In this document: positions 27,334 through 35,669 of the stretch, one piece after another
How positions within the stretch are numbered: the first letter of the stretch is position 1
Layout: every line of letters starts with the position of its first letter
Source: Aedoeadaptatus coxii
GTDB lineage: Bacteria; Bacillota; Clostridia; Tissierellales; Peptoniphilaceae
Assembly (NCBI RefSeq): GCF_001553115.1
Contig: NZ_KQ960173.1
Span: forward strand, 1-64,000
DNA: 64,000 nucleotides
Direction: 5' to 3'
The notes under the pieces: model-generated
The model's database searches: none
What the model saw: only the letters and a program-made list of their open reading frames with translations
What the model was told of the DNA's origin: nothing
Program-made: the position numbers and the translations under genes

Positions 27334-28551
27334 ATGAATCTTACAGAACGTTTAACAAAATACGTGAAAGTCTATACTACAAGTGATGAAAACTCCGAAA
27401 CTTTCCCTTCGACGAAACGCCAATTTGATTTGGCACATATTCTCGTCGATGAATTAAAGGAACTGGGCTTAAAAGATGCTTCCGTCGACGAATACGGTTA
27501 CGTCACCGCCCACTTAGACGGTAATACGGACAAAAAAATGCCTACTTTAGGCTTGCTTGCCCACATGGACACCTCCCCCGCCGCCAAAGGCGAAAATGTC
27601 AATCCCCAAATCGTTCACTACGAAGGCGGCGACATCGTACTCAATAAAGACAAAAACATCGTGCTTTCGCCGGAAGATTTCCCCGCCCTCGACGACGTGG
27701 TGGGATTGGACCTTATGGTCACCGACGGCACCACTCTTTTAGGCGCCGACGACAAGGCCGGCATCGCCATTATTATGGATACGTTAAAGACCGTTATCGA
27801 AAAAAATCTTCCCCACGGTCCGCTCGCCATCGGCTTTACCCCCGATGAAGAAATCGGCCGCGGCGTCGACAAATTCGACGTGGAAAAATTCGGCGCCGAC
27901 ATCGCCTTTACATTAGACGGCTCTCGCCTCGGCGAAGTACAATACGAATGCTTCCACGCCGTCAGCGGCAAAGTGGATATTCAAGGCGTAAGCGTCCACC
28001 CGGGATCGGCTAAAGGCCAAATGATCAACGCCATTGCCCTCGGCATGGAACTTGACGGCATGCTCCCCGAACAAATGCGCCCGCAATACACTGAAGGCTA
28101 CGAAGGTTTCTTCCATCTCGATCAATTCCGCGGCAATGTGGAACAAGCGGAAATGATTTACATTATCCGCGATTTCGATGCAAAGAAAGTGGAAAAAATG
28201 TGCACCATTTTTGAATCCGCCGTGGATTTCCTCAATACGAAATACGGCGATCGCGTCAAGCTTACATTGGACGAAACCTACCGCAACATGCGCGAAAAAA
28301 TCGAACCTCATATGGATTTAATCGATCTTTGCGTCGACGTTATGAAAGAAGAAGGCATCGAACCTGTCGTCGAACCCATTCGCGGCGGTACCGACGGCAG
28401 TAAACTTTCCTGGATGGGGCTGCCCACTCCCAACCTTTTCACCGGTGGCATGAACTTCCACGGCCCCTACGAATACATCCCCATTCAACACATGGAAAAA
28501 GGAAGAGACTTCCTCGTAAGCCTACTCCAAGCCATGGAAAAACGAGCATAA
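27334..28551 (+). CDS. pepT: peptidase T (tripeptide aminopeptidase)
   Basis: A 405-residue cytoplasmic M20 metallopeptidase that removes N-terminal residues from tripeptides. The two-zinc site is visible: GLLAHMDTSP, the bridging aspartate in LLGADDKAGIAI, TPDEEIGRG, FTLDGS and GMNFHGPYEYI. The length is typical. The start has a strong AAAGGAGG. Fits an organism that lives on peptides. Confidence 0.97.
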   Translation: MNLTERLTKYVKVYTTSDENSETFPSTKRQFDLAHILVDELKELGLKDASVDEYGYVTAHLDGNTDKKMPTLGLLAHMDTSPAAKGENVNPQIVHYEGGDIVLNKDKNIVLSPEDFPALDDVVGLDLMVTDGTTLLGADDKAGIAIIMDTLKTVIEKNLPHGPLAIGFTPDEEIGRGVDKFDVEKFGADIAFTLDGSRLGEVQYECFHAVSGKVDIQGVSVHPGSAKGQMINAIALGMELDGMLPEQMRPQYTEGYEGFFHLDQFRGNVEQAEMIYIIRDFDAKKVEKMCTIFESAVDFLNTKYGDRVKLTLDETYRNMREKIEPHMDLIDLCVDVMKEEGIEPVVEPIRGGTDGSKLSWMGLPTPNLFTGGMNFHGPYEYIPIQHMEKGRDFLVSLLQAMEKRA

Positions 28552-28564
28552 CTTTACGCAATCA

Positions 28565-28591
28565 AAAAGCCCTCGCTAAGCGAGGGTTTTT
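28565..28591. terminator. bidirectional terminator between pepT and the OYE gene
   Basis: CCCTCGC-taa-GCGAGGG with TTTTT on the plus side and CTTTTTG on the minus side. It ends both convergent genes. Confidence 0.9.
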
Positions 28592-28599
28592 GTGTGCTC

Positions 28600-29544
28600 T
28601 TATTTTCCCCAATCGGGGTTTTGTAAAAAGGCGCGGCCGATGCCGATAAGATCGGCCTTATTGTCTTTCAGCAATGTATCCGCTTCTTCTTTCGTCTTGA
28701 CGCCTCCTGTAACCATTACGGGGACGCGCGCTTTTTCTTTTACCGCAGCGGAAAGATCGCCGAACCACCCGGGCTCGTCGTGTCCCCCACGTACATAGCC
28801 CGTCATACCGCCGGTCATATCCAATAAGCAGGCGCCCGCTTCTTCAAAACGCAATGCCGCCTCTACCCCTTCTTCGATCGTGGTGCCGCCCGCAATGGTT
28901 TCGATACCGCCGATGCGCACGGCAATAGGATAATCGCCTACCGCTTTTTTTATGGCGCCGAAAACTTCCAGGGGATACTTTACCCGGTCCTTTCCGTAAT
29001 CGTCGTCTCTGAAATTCGTAAGAGGCGACAAAAATTGATTGAGCAAATAACCGTGGGCCACGTGAAGCTCCACGCCGTCGTAGCCCCCTTTCTTGGCGCG
29101 AAGGGCCGCCGCTGCAAAAGCCTCTTTAATTCGCGAGAAATCGTCCGCCGTCATTAAACGGGACACTTTATCCCATGGCCTTTTCGCCACGGCGATGGGA
29201 TCCGCTCCCGTGTACTCCCGCCGTGTCTTTATGCCGGCGTGATTGAGCTGGAGAAAGTATTGAGCGTCGGGGCGAATGCGTTTCATAGCCTCCACTAATT
29301 TTTTATGTCCTTCCACATGGACATCTTTTGCGAGGGAAAGTTGCTTCGGACTCGCCTTTCCCCATTCTTCCACAAAGGCGTGTTCCAAAATAAAAAGTCC
29401 GAAGTTCGGATTTTTCACCATCTTTTCGTAATAGGCGATCATGCCGCCTGTCACCTCTCCTGTCGCCGTGTCTTCTGTCGCCATAGGCGGCATGACATAA
29501 GGCGATGACAATAAGCGTTCGTTTATTTTAATCCTTGTCTCCAC
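28600..29544 (-). CDS. old yellow enzyme family NADH:flavin oxidoreductase
   Basis: A 314-residue FMN-dependent TIM-barrel enzyme. Family blocks include YVMPPMATEDTATGEVT, QYFLQLNHAGIKTR, GYDGVELHVAHGYLLNQFLSP and VPVMVTGGVKTKEEAD. It is slightly shorter than the usual 340-370 residues and ends after IGIGRAFLQNPDW. It probably reduces activated alkenes or acts in redox detoxification; the substrate cannot be told. Single gene. Confidence 0.92.
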   Translation of the reverse strand: METRIKINERLLSSPYVMPPMATEDTATGEVTGGMIAYYEKMVKNPNFGLFILEHAFVEEWGKASPKQLSLAKDVHVEGHKKLVEAMKRIRPDAQYFLQLNHAGIKTRREYTGADPIAVAKRPWDKVSRLMTADDFSRIKEAFAAAALRAKKGGYDGVELHVAHGYLLNQFLSPLTNFRDDDYGKDRVKYPLEVFGAIKKAVGDYPIAVRIGGIETIAGGTTIEEGVEAALRFEEAGACLLDMTGGMTGYVRGGHDEPGWFGDLSAAVKEKARVPVMVTGGVKTKEEADTLLKDNKADLIGIGRAFLQNPDWGK

Positions 29545-29575
29545 ATCATGCTCCTTATTGATAAAACCCTCGTAA

Positions 29576-29597
29576 TAAAAAACACCCCGCAGGGTGT
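29576..29597 (-). terminator. terminator of the rubredoxin gene at 29601
   Basis: On the minus strand ACACCCTGCGGGGTGT followed by TTTTTT, 4 bases past the rubredoxin stop. Confidence 0.9.
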
Positions 29598-29600
29598 CTC

Positions 29601-29780
29601 TTATTTTTCTTCTACCTTTTCAAACATCCAAATGGACGCGCCGCATTTCGGGCAGGTCCAATCTTCAGGGAGTTCTTTAAAGGGAATACCCGGCTTAATG
29701 CCGTAATCGGGAACACCTTCCGATGGATCGTAAATAAAACCGCAAGGTTTGCAACGATAAATGCTCATGTCTTTTGCCAT
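29601..29780 (-). CDS. rubredoxin
   Basis: A 59-residue electron carrier with one Fe(Cys)4 centre. Two knuckles are present: [12 protein letters not shown] and WTCPKCGAS, each C-x2-C, separated by the normal distance. The start [10 protein letters not shown] is preceded by GGAGGC. In anaerobes rubredoxins feed electrons to peroxide and superoxide reductases or diiron proteins; no such partner is adjacent. It is one of two rubredoxins in this window (the other is at 57523). Confidence 0.96.
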   Translation of the reverse strand: MAKDMSIYRCKPCGFIYDPSEGVPDYGIKPGIPFKELPEDWTCPKCGASIWMFEKVEEK

Positions 29781-29845
29781 AGTATGCCTCCTTTTTCTTA
29801 TACTATCATACCCTTTGCCCGGTTTTTAACGCAAGAATAAAGAAC

Positions 29846-30175
29846 TTATCCCCTTATCGTGGGCCCCGTATAGTTCATCATGCCGCCTTCCATATTGACG
29901 CATTGGAAACCTTGAGAACTTAAAAGGGCGCAGGCCTTGCCGCTACGATTGCCCGAGCGACAAATGACATAGATCACGTCATCTTTCGGCAGGTGATCCA
30001 TTTCATCGGGAAGTTGTCCCAGGGGAATTAAATGGGCCCCCTCAATAATGCCCTCTGCCGTTTCATCGGGCTCTCTCACGTCGAGCAAAAAAGGATTTTC
30101 CAGGGTATCGACTTGATTTATATCCATAGATGGGAAAGACGGTTTCCCGTTATTTAGAAACTTAAAAATATTCAT
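29846..30175 (-). CDS. rhodanese-like domain protein
   Basis: A 109-residue single-domain rhodanese with the active-site loop VICRSGNRSGKAC, whose cysteine can carry a persulfide, and the upstream FLLDVREPDETAEG block. It probably transfers sulfane sulfur. It has a short N-terminal extension of about 20 residues without a signal. Divergent from nadA; the start has GGAGGTC. Confidence 0.93.
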   Translation of the reverse strand: MNIFKFLNNGKPSFPSMDINQVDTLENPFLLDVREPDETAEGIIEGAHLIPLGQLPDEMDHLPKDDVIYVICRSGNRSGKACALLSSQGFQCVNMEGGMMNYTGPTIRG

Positions 30176-30232
30176 AAGACCTCCTTTCTTAAATTATAGC
30201 CTTCGCACAAAAAAGAAACAATTTTAAAACTT

Positions 30233-30246
30233 ACTGTCATGACAGT
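30233..30246. promoter_or_regulatory. NiaR-type operator of the nad operon
   Basis: The perfect palindrome ACTGTCATGACAGT overlaps the -35 box of the nadA promoter. The operon itself encodes NiaR, the niacin-responsive repressor of NAD synthesis in Bacillota, so autoregulation is the simplest reading. Assignment of the site to NiaR is inference from context and symmetry. Confidence 0.7.
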
Positions 30247-30267
30247 TGTATAGTCTTGTGGTATGAT
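30239..30267 (+). promoter_or_regulatory. promoter of nadA-nadC-niaR-nadX
   Basis: ATGACA, a 17-base spacer ending TGG, and TATGAT. The -35 lies inside the palindrome at 30233-30246. The leader is about 40 bases. Confidence 0.75.
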
Positions 30268-30310
30268 GTTGTTTGTTCAGCACGACACGCTATGATTCTA
30301 AGGAGTTTTT

Positions 30311-31207
30311 ATGGAAATCAATACCATCGAACGTTTGAAAAAAGAAAAAAATGCCGTCATTCTCGCCCACTATTATGTGGACGGCGATGTGCAGGCAGCA
30401 GCTGATGTAGTCGGCGATTCCTTTACCCTCGCCAAGCTCGCCACCAATTTGGATGCAGAGCATATTATTATGGCAGGCGTGGAATTTATGGGCGAAACGG
30501 TAAAAATTTTAAATCCCGACAAGCACGTTTACTTGCCGGATCTCGACGCCGATTGCCCCATGGCCCACATGGTACAAGTGGAAAAAATCGAGGAGATGCG
30601 CAAACAATATCCGGATCTCGCCGTGGTTTGCTACGTCAATTCTACCGCCGACATTAAGGCTCATTCCGATTACTGTTGCACCTCGTCCAATGCGGCGAAG
30701 ATCGTCTCAGCCATCGATAGCGATACGATCTTTTTTATCCCCGACGGCAATTTAGGGCGCAATATTCAAGGCCAATTCCCCGACAAAACCTTTATTAATA
30801 ACGACGGATGCTGCCCGGTTCACGATCAAATGACCCCGGAAAAAATCGTCAATTTAAAAAATGCGTACCCCGACGCCGCCGTCTTTGCCCATCCCGAATG
30901 TAAACCGGAAGTTTTGGAACACGTGGATTACAAGGGAAGTACCAAGGGTATTTTAAAGGCAGTAGGCGACTTGGACCGTGACGTCAATATTATTATTACG
31001 GAACAAGGACTTTTATACGAATTGGAAAAGAACTATCCGAATAAGAAATTCATCTTTCCCGACATGATCTGCGAAGGCATGAAGAAAGTCACCAACGAAA
31101 AAATCGCCGCCATTTTAGAAAAAGGTATTAACGAAATCCACGTGGATCCTGCTCTCGCCGAACGGGCGAAGCTTCCTCTGGATCGCATGCTCGCCATTTG
31201 CAATTAA
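30311..31207 (+). CDS. nadA: quinolinate synthase
   Basis: A 298-residue 4Fe-4S enzyme that condenses iminoaspartate with dihydroxyacetone phosphate to quinolinate, the second step of NAD synthesis from aspartate. Family blocks are ILAHYYVDGDVQAAADVVGDS, cysteines in VVCYVNSTADIKAHSDYCCTSS, and the later DMICEGMKKVT with the C-terminal cysteine ligand. It is the short clostridial/archaeal type. First gene of the operon. Confidence 0.97.
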   Translation: MEINTIERLKKEKNAVILAHYYVDGDVQAAADVVGDSFTLAKLATNLDAEHIIMAGVEFMGETVKILNPDKHVYLPDLDADCPMAHMVQVEKIEEMRKQYPDLAVVCYVNSTADIKAHSDYCCTSSNAAKIVSAIDSDTIFFIPDGNLGRNIQGQFPDKTFINNDGCCPVHDQMTPEKIVNLKNAYPDAAVFAHPECKPEVLEHVDYKGSTKGILKAVGDLDRDVNIIITEQGLLYELEKNYPNKKFIFPDMICEGMKKVTNEKIAAILEKGINEIHVDPALAERAKLPLDRMLAICN

Positions 31208-31229
31208 TTCGCCACAGAAAGGGGTTTGT

Positions 31230-32087
31230 ATGACCTTCGGCTTACCGCATTTTTTAATCGATCCCATTATTTTCGATGCACTGAAAGAAGATATTAACGA
31301 AGAGGATTTTTCCACCAACAGCGTCGTCGACGAAGACGCCACGGGAAGTGTGGATCTTCTGGCAAAGGAAGAGGGCATTCTCGCCGGCCTCCCCGTTTTC
31401 GAACGGGCTTTTCTTCTCCTCGACCAACGGACGAAGGTTTCATTTTTTAAAAAAGACGGCGATTCGGTAGAAAAGGGCGACAAAATCGCCACGATCTCCG
31501 GCCCCTTGCGCGCCCTTTTAACCGGCGAACGGGTCGCCTTAAATTTCCTGCAACGTATGTGCGGCATCGCCACCTACACCCGTCAAATGGCACTTGCTCT
31601 TGAAAACACTAACACGCAAATCGCCGACACGCGAAAAACGACGCCGAATTTCAGATTGTTTGCAAAATACGCCGTTCGCATCGGCGGCGGCACCAATCAC
31701 CGCTACAATCTTTCCGACGGCGTCATGCTAAAAGACAATCACATCGCCGCTGCAGGCTCCATCGAAAATGCCGTGCGCTTGGCGAGGCGCTACACTTCCT
31801 TTATGAAAAAAATCGAAGTGGAAGTGGAAAACATGGACATGGTGAAAGAAGCCGTCGCCGCTAAGGCGGATATTATTATGCTCGATAATATGAGCCGCGA
31901 AGATATGAAATCGGCGGTGGATTACATTGCAGGCCGCGCCCTCGTGGAGCTTTCCGGCAATGTGACTCTCGAAAATATTAAAGACTACGGAGATTTGGGC
32001 GCCGATATTATTTCCAGCGGCTCCCTAACCCATTCCGCTCCGATTTTAGATCTTTCCATGAAAGGGCTTCGCCATGACCCAAAGTAA
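31230..32087 (+). CDS. nadC: nicotinate-nucleotide pyrophosphorylase (quinolinate phosphoribosyltransferase)
   Basis: A 285-residue enzyme that converts quinolinate and PRPP to nicotinate mononucleotide. It shows the blocks ERVALNFLQRMCGIAT, DTRKTTPNFR, VRIGGGTNHRYNLSDGVMLKDNH and DIIMLDNM. It starts 22 bases after nadA and overlaps niaR by 14 bases. Confidence 0.97.
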   Translation: MTFGLPHFLIDPIIFDALKEDINEEDFSTNSVVDEDATGSVDLLAKEEGILAGLPVFERAFLLLDQRTKVSFFKKDGDSVEKGDKIATISGPLRALLTGERVALNFLQRMCGIATYTRQMALALENTNTQIADTRKTTPNFRLFAKYAVRIGGGTNHRYNLSDGVMLKDNHIAAAGSIENAVRLARRYTSFMKKIEVEVENMDMVKEAVAAKADIIMLDNMSREDMKSAVDYIAGRALVELSGNVTLENIKDYGDLGADIISSGSLTHSAPILDLSMKGLRHDPK

Positions 32088-32589
32088 ACAAGAAAGGCTT
32101 TCCGCTTTAAAAGACTATTTATCGCACGCCGAGCGCCCGGTTTCAGGGGACGATTTGGCAAAGCATTTTAATGTTTCCAGACAAGTTATTGTCGGCGATA
32201 TTAGTTTGCTGCGCGCCAAAAATGTTCCCATTACATCTACCAATCGAGGCTACATGATGGAGGGAGCCGGCACCCTTTACCGCATCTTTAAATGCAAACA
32301 TCGAGACGATCAAATCGTCGACGAATTGAACTTAATCGTGGATCTCGGGGCGAAAGTGGAAGATGTCTATGTCGAACACCGTATTTACGGCAAAGTGGAA
32401 GCGGAAATGAACATTAAGTCGAGAAAAGACGTTCGTCATTTTATGGATACTATTTACGACAGCGTGAGCACACCTCTTAAAAACATTACCAACGGCTACC
32501 ACTTTCACACGATCTCCGCAGAGGATGAGGAGACACTGGAGGAAGTGCGTAGCGCATTGGATGCCCACGGTTTTCTCGTAAAAGAATAA
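32074..32589 (+). CDS. niaR: NiaR-type NAD biosynthesis repressor (HTH plus 3H domain)
   Basis: A 171-residue regulator. An N-terminal HTH_11 winged helix (RPVSGDDLAKHFNVSRQVIVGDI) is followed by a 3H domain whose conserved histidines appear in VEHRIYG, DVRHFMD and GYHFHTIS. It represses niacin and NAD genes when nicotinate is available. It overlaps nadC by 14 bases and precedes nadX by 10, so it is a member of the operon that it probably controls. Confidence 0.93.
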   Translation: MTQSKQERLSALKDYLSHAERPVSGDDLAKHFNVSRQVIVGDISLLRAKNVPITSTNRGYMMEGAGTLYRIFKCKHRDDQIVDELNLIVDLGAKVEDVYVEHRIYGKVEAEMNIKSRKDVRHFMDTIYDSVSTPLKNITNGYHFHTISAEDEETLEEVRSALDAHGFLVKE

Positions 32590-32599
32590 AGGAGAACCT

Positions 32600-33403
32600 A
32601 TGAAAAATATTGCCGTTATCGGCTACGGTGCGCTGGGGAAAATTTTAAACCGCGCCCTCGTCGAAAAACTCGGATCATCTTACAACCTAAGGGGAATTTA
32701 CGACAGCGCCCTTGCTGAAAAATCTGTGATGGTCGCCGGAAAATCCATTCCCCTCTACCCCTCCTTCGACACCCTCTTAGAAGACGATACGGACATCGTC
32801 GTGGAAATTGCAGGTGTCGGCGCCGTAAAAGAATACATCACACCCCTTCTCGACGGGGGAAAAGATGTAGTGATTACATCGGTGGGCGCATTGGCAGATG
32901 AAGCCCTTTACGAGCACATTAAAAAGACAGCCGCAACCGCCGGCTGTAAAGTACACATTACCTCTGGCGCCATCGGCGGCTTCGACATTATGCGCACCCT
33001 CTTTTTAATGGGGGATACGACGAGCGAAATTCAAAGCACAAAAGCGCCGAAGAGTTTAAACGGCGCCCCTTATTTAAAGGGCGAGCTCTTGCCGGAACAT
33101 GAAAAGTGCACGGCCTTCGAGGGAAATGCTCGAGAAGCCATTGCGGGCTTTCCCAAAAACACCAATGTTTCCGTGGCCACGGGCATCGTCACCAACGGCG
33201 CCGAACGCACCGGCGTCCGCTTGATCTCCGATCCCGAAAGCCGCGGCAATACCCATCGCGTGACGGTGGAAAATGATAAGGCCAAGGCCGTAGTGGAAAT
33301 TACATCAAAGCCCGATCCGAGCAATCCGAAATCCAGCATTACGGCGGCGTGGAGCGTCGTCGCCCTTTTGGAAAACTTGGCATCGCCCATTCAATTTTTC
33401 TAA
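32600..33403 (+). CDS. nadX: L-aspartate dehydrogenase
   Basis: A 267-residue NAD(P)-dependent enzyme that makes iminoaspartate from aspartate, the first step of de novo NAD synthesis. The Rossmann motif GYGALGKILNRAL is at the N-terminus; ITSGAIGGFDIM and NTNVSVATGI are typical NadX blocks. It takes the place of the flavin oxidase NadB, so the pathway needs no oxygen here. Last gene of the operon, ended by a terminator. Confidence 0.94.
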   Translation: MKNIAVIGYGALGKILNRALVEKLGSSYNLRGIYDSALAEKSVMVAGKSIPLYPSFDTLLEDDTDIVVEIAGVGAVKEYITPLLDGGKDVVITSVGALADEALYEHIKKTAATAGCKVHITSGAIGGFDIMRTLFLMGDTTSEIQSTKAPKSLNGAPYLKGELLPEHEKCTAFEGNAREAIAGFPKNTNVSVATGIVTNGAERTGVRLISDPESRGNTHRVTVENDKAKAVVEITSKPDPSNPKSSITAAWSVVALLENLASPIQFF

Positions 33404-33407
33404 AGAG

Positions 33408-33455
33408 AAAGGTTCTAAAGCAGCCCATCTACCGCCTGCCTTAGAACCTTTTTTT
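33408..33455 (+). terminator. terminator of the nad operon
   Basis: AAAGGTTCTAA / TTAGAACCTTT outer stem with an inner GCAG/CTGC pairing, followed by seven Ts. Confidence 0.9.
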
Positions 33456-33505
33456 ATACCCTTTATTAAATTTATCTGGAAAACGAATCTAAAATGTGTT
33501 AAAAA

Positions 33506-34240
33506 ATGGTTATGAAAACAGTTTTAATTACAGGCTCTTCACGGGGAATCGGAGCCGCCATTGCGAAAAAATTAAATCCTGAATACAAATTGGTCATTAG
33601 TTACCACAACAGCGAGGAGGCCGCCCTTCAGCTCCTCTCTGAACTGCGCAAAACCAATCCGCTCACTATCGCCGTCAAAGCCGACGTCAGCCGGGAAGAA
33701 GAGGTGGATTACTTATTCTATGTGGCGGAGAAAAATTTCGGCCACGTGGATATTCTCATAAACAATGCGGGAATTTCTCACTATTCTCTCCTCCAGGACA
33801 TGTCCTTCGACAAATGGCAGGAGATCATCGCCACCAATCTGAATTCGGTTTTTTTAAGTTCCAAAAGAGCCCTTTCCCATATGCTTGCCCGTCACGAAGG
33901 GGTCATCATCAACATCAGCTCCATTTGGGGCGAAACAGGTGCAAGTATGGAAACCTGCTACTCCGCATCAAAAGGCGGTGTCAACGCCTTGACGAAAGCT
34001 CTGGCCTACGAACTGGCGCCCAGCGGCATTCGCGTCAATGCCGTGGCTCCCGGCATCGTCGATACCGATATGATGCGAAAAGATTTTAGCACGGAGGAGC
34101 TGGACACGTTGAAAGAGGACGTCGGCGTTTGCCGTTTTGCCAAACCCGAAGAAATCGCAAGTCTTGTAAAATACCTTATTTCCGACGAAGCCGGCTACAT
34201 CACCGGAGATATTATTCCCATCGACGGAAGATTCCGTTAA
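33506..34240 (+). CDS. SDR family reductase, probably elongation factor P 5-aminopentanone reductase (YmfI-like)
   Basis: A 244-residue short-chain dehydrogenase with TGSSRGIG cofactor loop, NNAG, and the catalytic S-Y-K set (SIWGETGAS, YSASKGG). The block IINISSIWGETGAS is characteristic of YmfI, which finishes the 5-aminopentanol modification of EF-P in Bacillus; other FabG-like reductases remain possible. No Shine-Dalgarno is visible before either ATG (33506 or 33512), and a TAAAAT box ends 10 bases ahead of the first, so the mRNA may be nearly leaderless. Single gene. Confidence 0.85.
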   Translation: MVMKTVLITGSSRGIGAAIAKKLNPEYKLVISYHNSEEAALQLLSELRKTNPLTIAVKADVSREEEVDYLFYVAEKNFGHVDILINNAGISHYSLLQDMSFDKWQEIIATNLNSVFLSSKRALSHMLARHEGVIINISSIWGETGASMETCYSASKGGVNALTKALAYELAPSGIRVNAVAPGIVDTDMMRKDFSTEELDTLKEDVGVCRFAKPEEIASLVKYLISDEAGYITGDIIPIDGRFR

Positions 34241-34257
34241 ATGAAGTATCGCAAAAA

Positions 34258-34299
34258 ATAAAAAGCGGCAGGTGAGATTTCTCTCATCTACCGCTTTTT
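34258..34299. terminator. bidirectional terminator between the SDR gene and the acyl-CoA dehydrogenase gene
   Basis: AAAAAGCGG / CCGCTTTTT outer stem with inner GGTGAGA/TCTCATC, A run before and T run after. Serves both convergent genes. Confidence 0.85.
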
Positions 34300-34311
34300 G
34301 CGTTCATTCCA

Positions 34312-35454
34312 TTATTTGAAGACCGGTCCTTGAATGACCATACGTTGAATTTCGTTGGTGCCTTCGTAAATTTGCGTAATCTTAGCATCGCGCATCATAC
34401 GTTCCACGTGGAATTCTTTCATATAGCCTTCCCCGCCCATTAATTGAATAGCTTCTGTTGTGACAGCCATAGCGGCGTCGGAGCAAAGAAGTTTTGCTTG
34501 AGCGCAAGCCTTGGGATCTTGAATGCCTTGATCTTCCAACCAAGCCGCTTTATAAAGCATAAGTTCCGCTTGATCGATGATGTTTCTGAGATCAACCGCT
34601 TTAAATGCGAGGTATTGATTTTTGTAAAGAGGTTTGCCAAATTGTTCACGTCTCTTCAAAAATTCGATGGCGTGAGCATAAGCGCCTTTTGCAATACCTA
34701 AAGCTTGTGCGGCTACGCCGACGCGGCCGCCGTTGAGCGTTTCCATAGCGAGCTTGAAGCCGTCGCCTTCTTCGCCGAGGCGAGCGGATGCGGGTACGAC
34801 CATGTCGGTAAATTTAAGTTCGGCAACTTCCGCACTTCTAAGGCCCATTTTGTCTTCCAAACCGACCACTTCATATCCCGGTGTGTTGGTGGGAACCATA
34901 AAGGACGTAAGGCCCTTGGTGCCGGGAGCGTCAACATCGGTTTTAGCGACGAGCATGGCATAATCTGCCGTCTTGCCGTTGGTGATAAAACGTTTCGTAC
35001 CGTTAATAATGTAATTGTCGCCGTCGCGAACCGCTACGGTTTGTACGCCGCTTGCGTCGCTACCTGCGTTCTTTTCAGTTAAAGCGAAGCAACCGGTAAT
35101 GGAACCGTCAGCCACGCCGCCGATAAAGAATTTCTTTTGTTCTTCCGTGCCGTATTTTAAAATACCGCCGAGGAAGAGAGAAAGGGAAACGGAATATAGA
35201 ACACAAAGAGATGCGTCCACTTTGCCTAATTCTTCAATAGTTAAAATATAGGACATATAGTCTTTTCCGAGACCGCCGTATTTTTTGTCGAATTGGAAAC
35301 CGACAAAACCCGCTTTTACCATTTCCTGGTATTGTTCCATGGGGTAAATCGAGTTTTGATCCCGTTCGATGACGCCGGGAAGAACCCGTTCTTCGACGAA
35401 TTTCCGCGCTCTTTCTTGCACTTCCAGATGTTCTTTAGATAAATTAAAATCCAT
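34312..35454 (-). CDS. acyl-CoA dehydrogenase (short-chain, butyryl-CoA dehydrogenase-like)
   Basis: A 380-residue FAD enzyme that oxidises acyl-CoA at the alpha-beta bond, or in fermenters reduces crotonyl-CoA. Family blocks are GCFALTEKNAGSDASG, TNGKTADYAMLVAKT, QLMGGEGYMKEFHVERMMRD and the catalytic glutamate in QIYEGTNEIQRMVI. The clostridial Bcd-type pattern points to short chains. No etfAB or other butyrate genes adjoin it. The 215-base gap to bioB holds its leader; a TATAAT on the minus strand lies about 80 bases upstream. Confidence 0.93.
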   Translation of the reverse strand: MDFNLSKEHLEVQERARKFVEERVLPGVIERDQNSIYPMEQYQEMVKAGFVGFQFDKKYGGLGKDYMSYILTIEELGKVDASLCVLYSVSLSLFLGGILKYGTEEQKKFFIGGVADGSITGCFALTEKNAGSDASGVQTVAVRDGDNYIINGTKRFITNGKTADYAMLVAKTDVDAPGTKGLTSFMVPTNTPGYEVVGLEDKMGLRSAEVAELKFTDMVVPASARLGEEGDGFKLAMETLNGGRVGVAAQALGIAKGAYAHAIEFLKRREQFGKPLYKNQYLAFKAVDLRNIIDQAELMLYKAAWLEDQGIQDPKACAQAKLLCSDAAMAVTTEAIQLMGGEGYMKEFHVERMMRDAKITQIYEGTNEIQRMVIQGPVFK

Positions 35455-35669
35455 TCTTTCCTCCTTAATATATGTTTTAAAAAAGATTTTTGTCGCTGAA
35501 CTGCAACATGATAATCGTTTTCACTAATTATATACCTTCGAAAATATACAGTCAATTTAAATCGCACTCTTTTACTTTGATATTTTTGCTACTTTTAAAT
35601 TTTAAGAAATTCCTATACAATTAGAATGTCGATTTCAGAATTCGAGCAGTTAAAACGAGGAGATATTAC

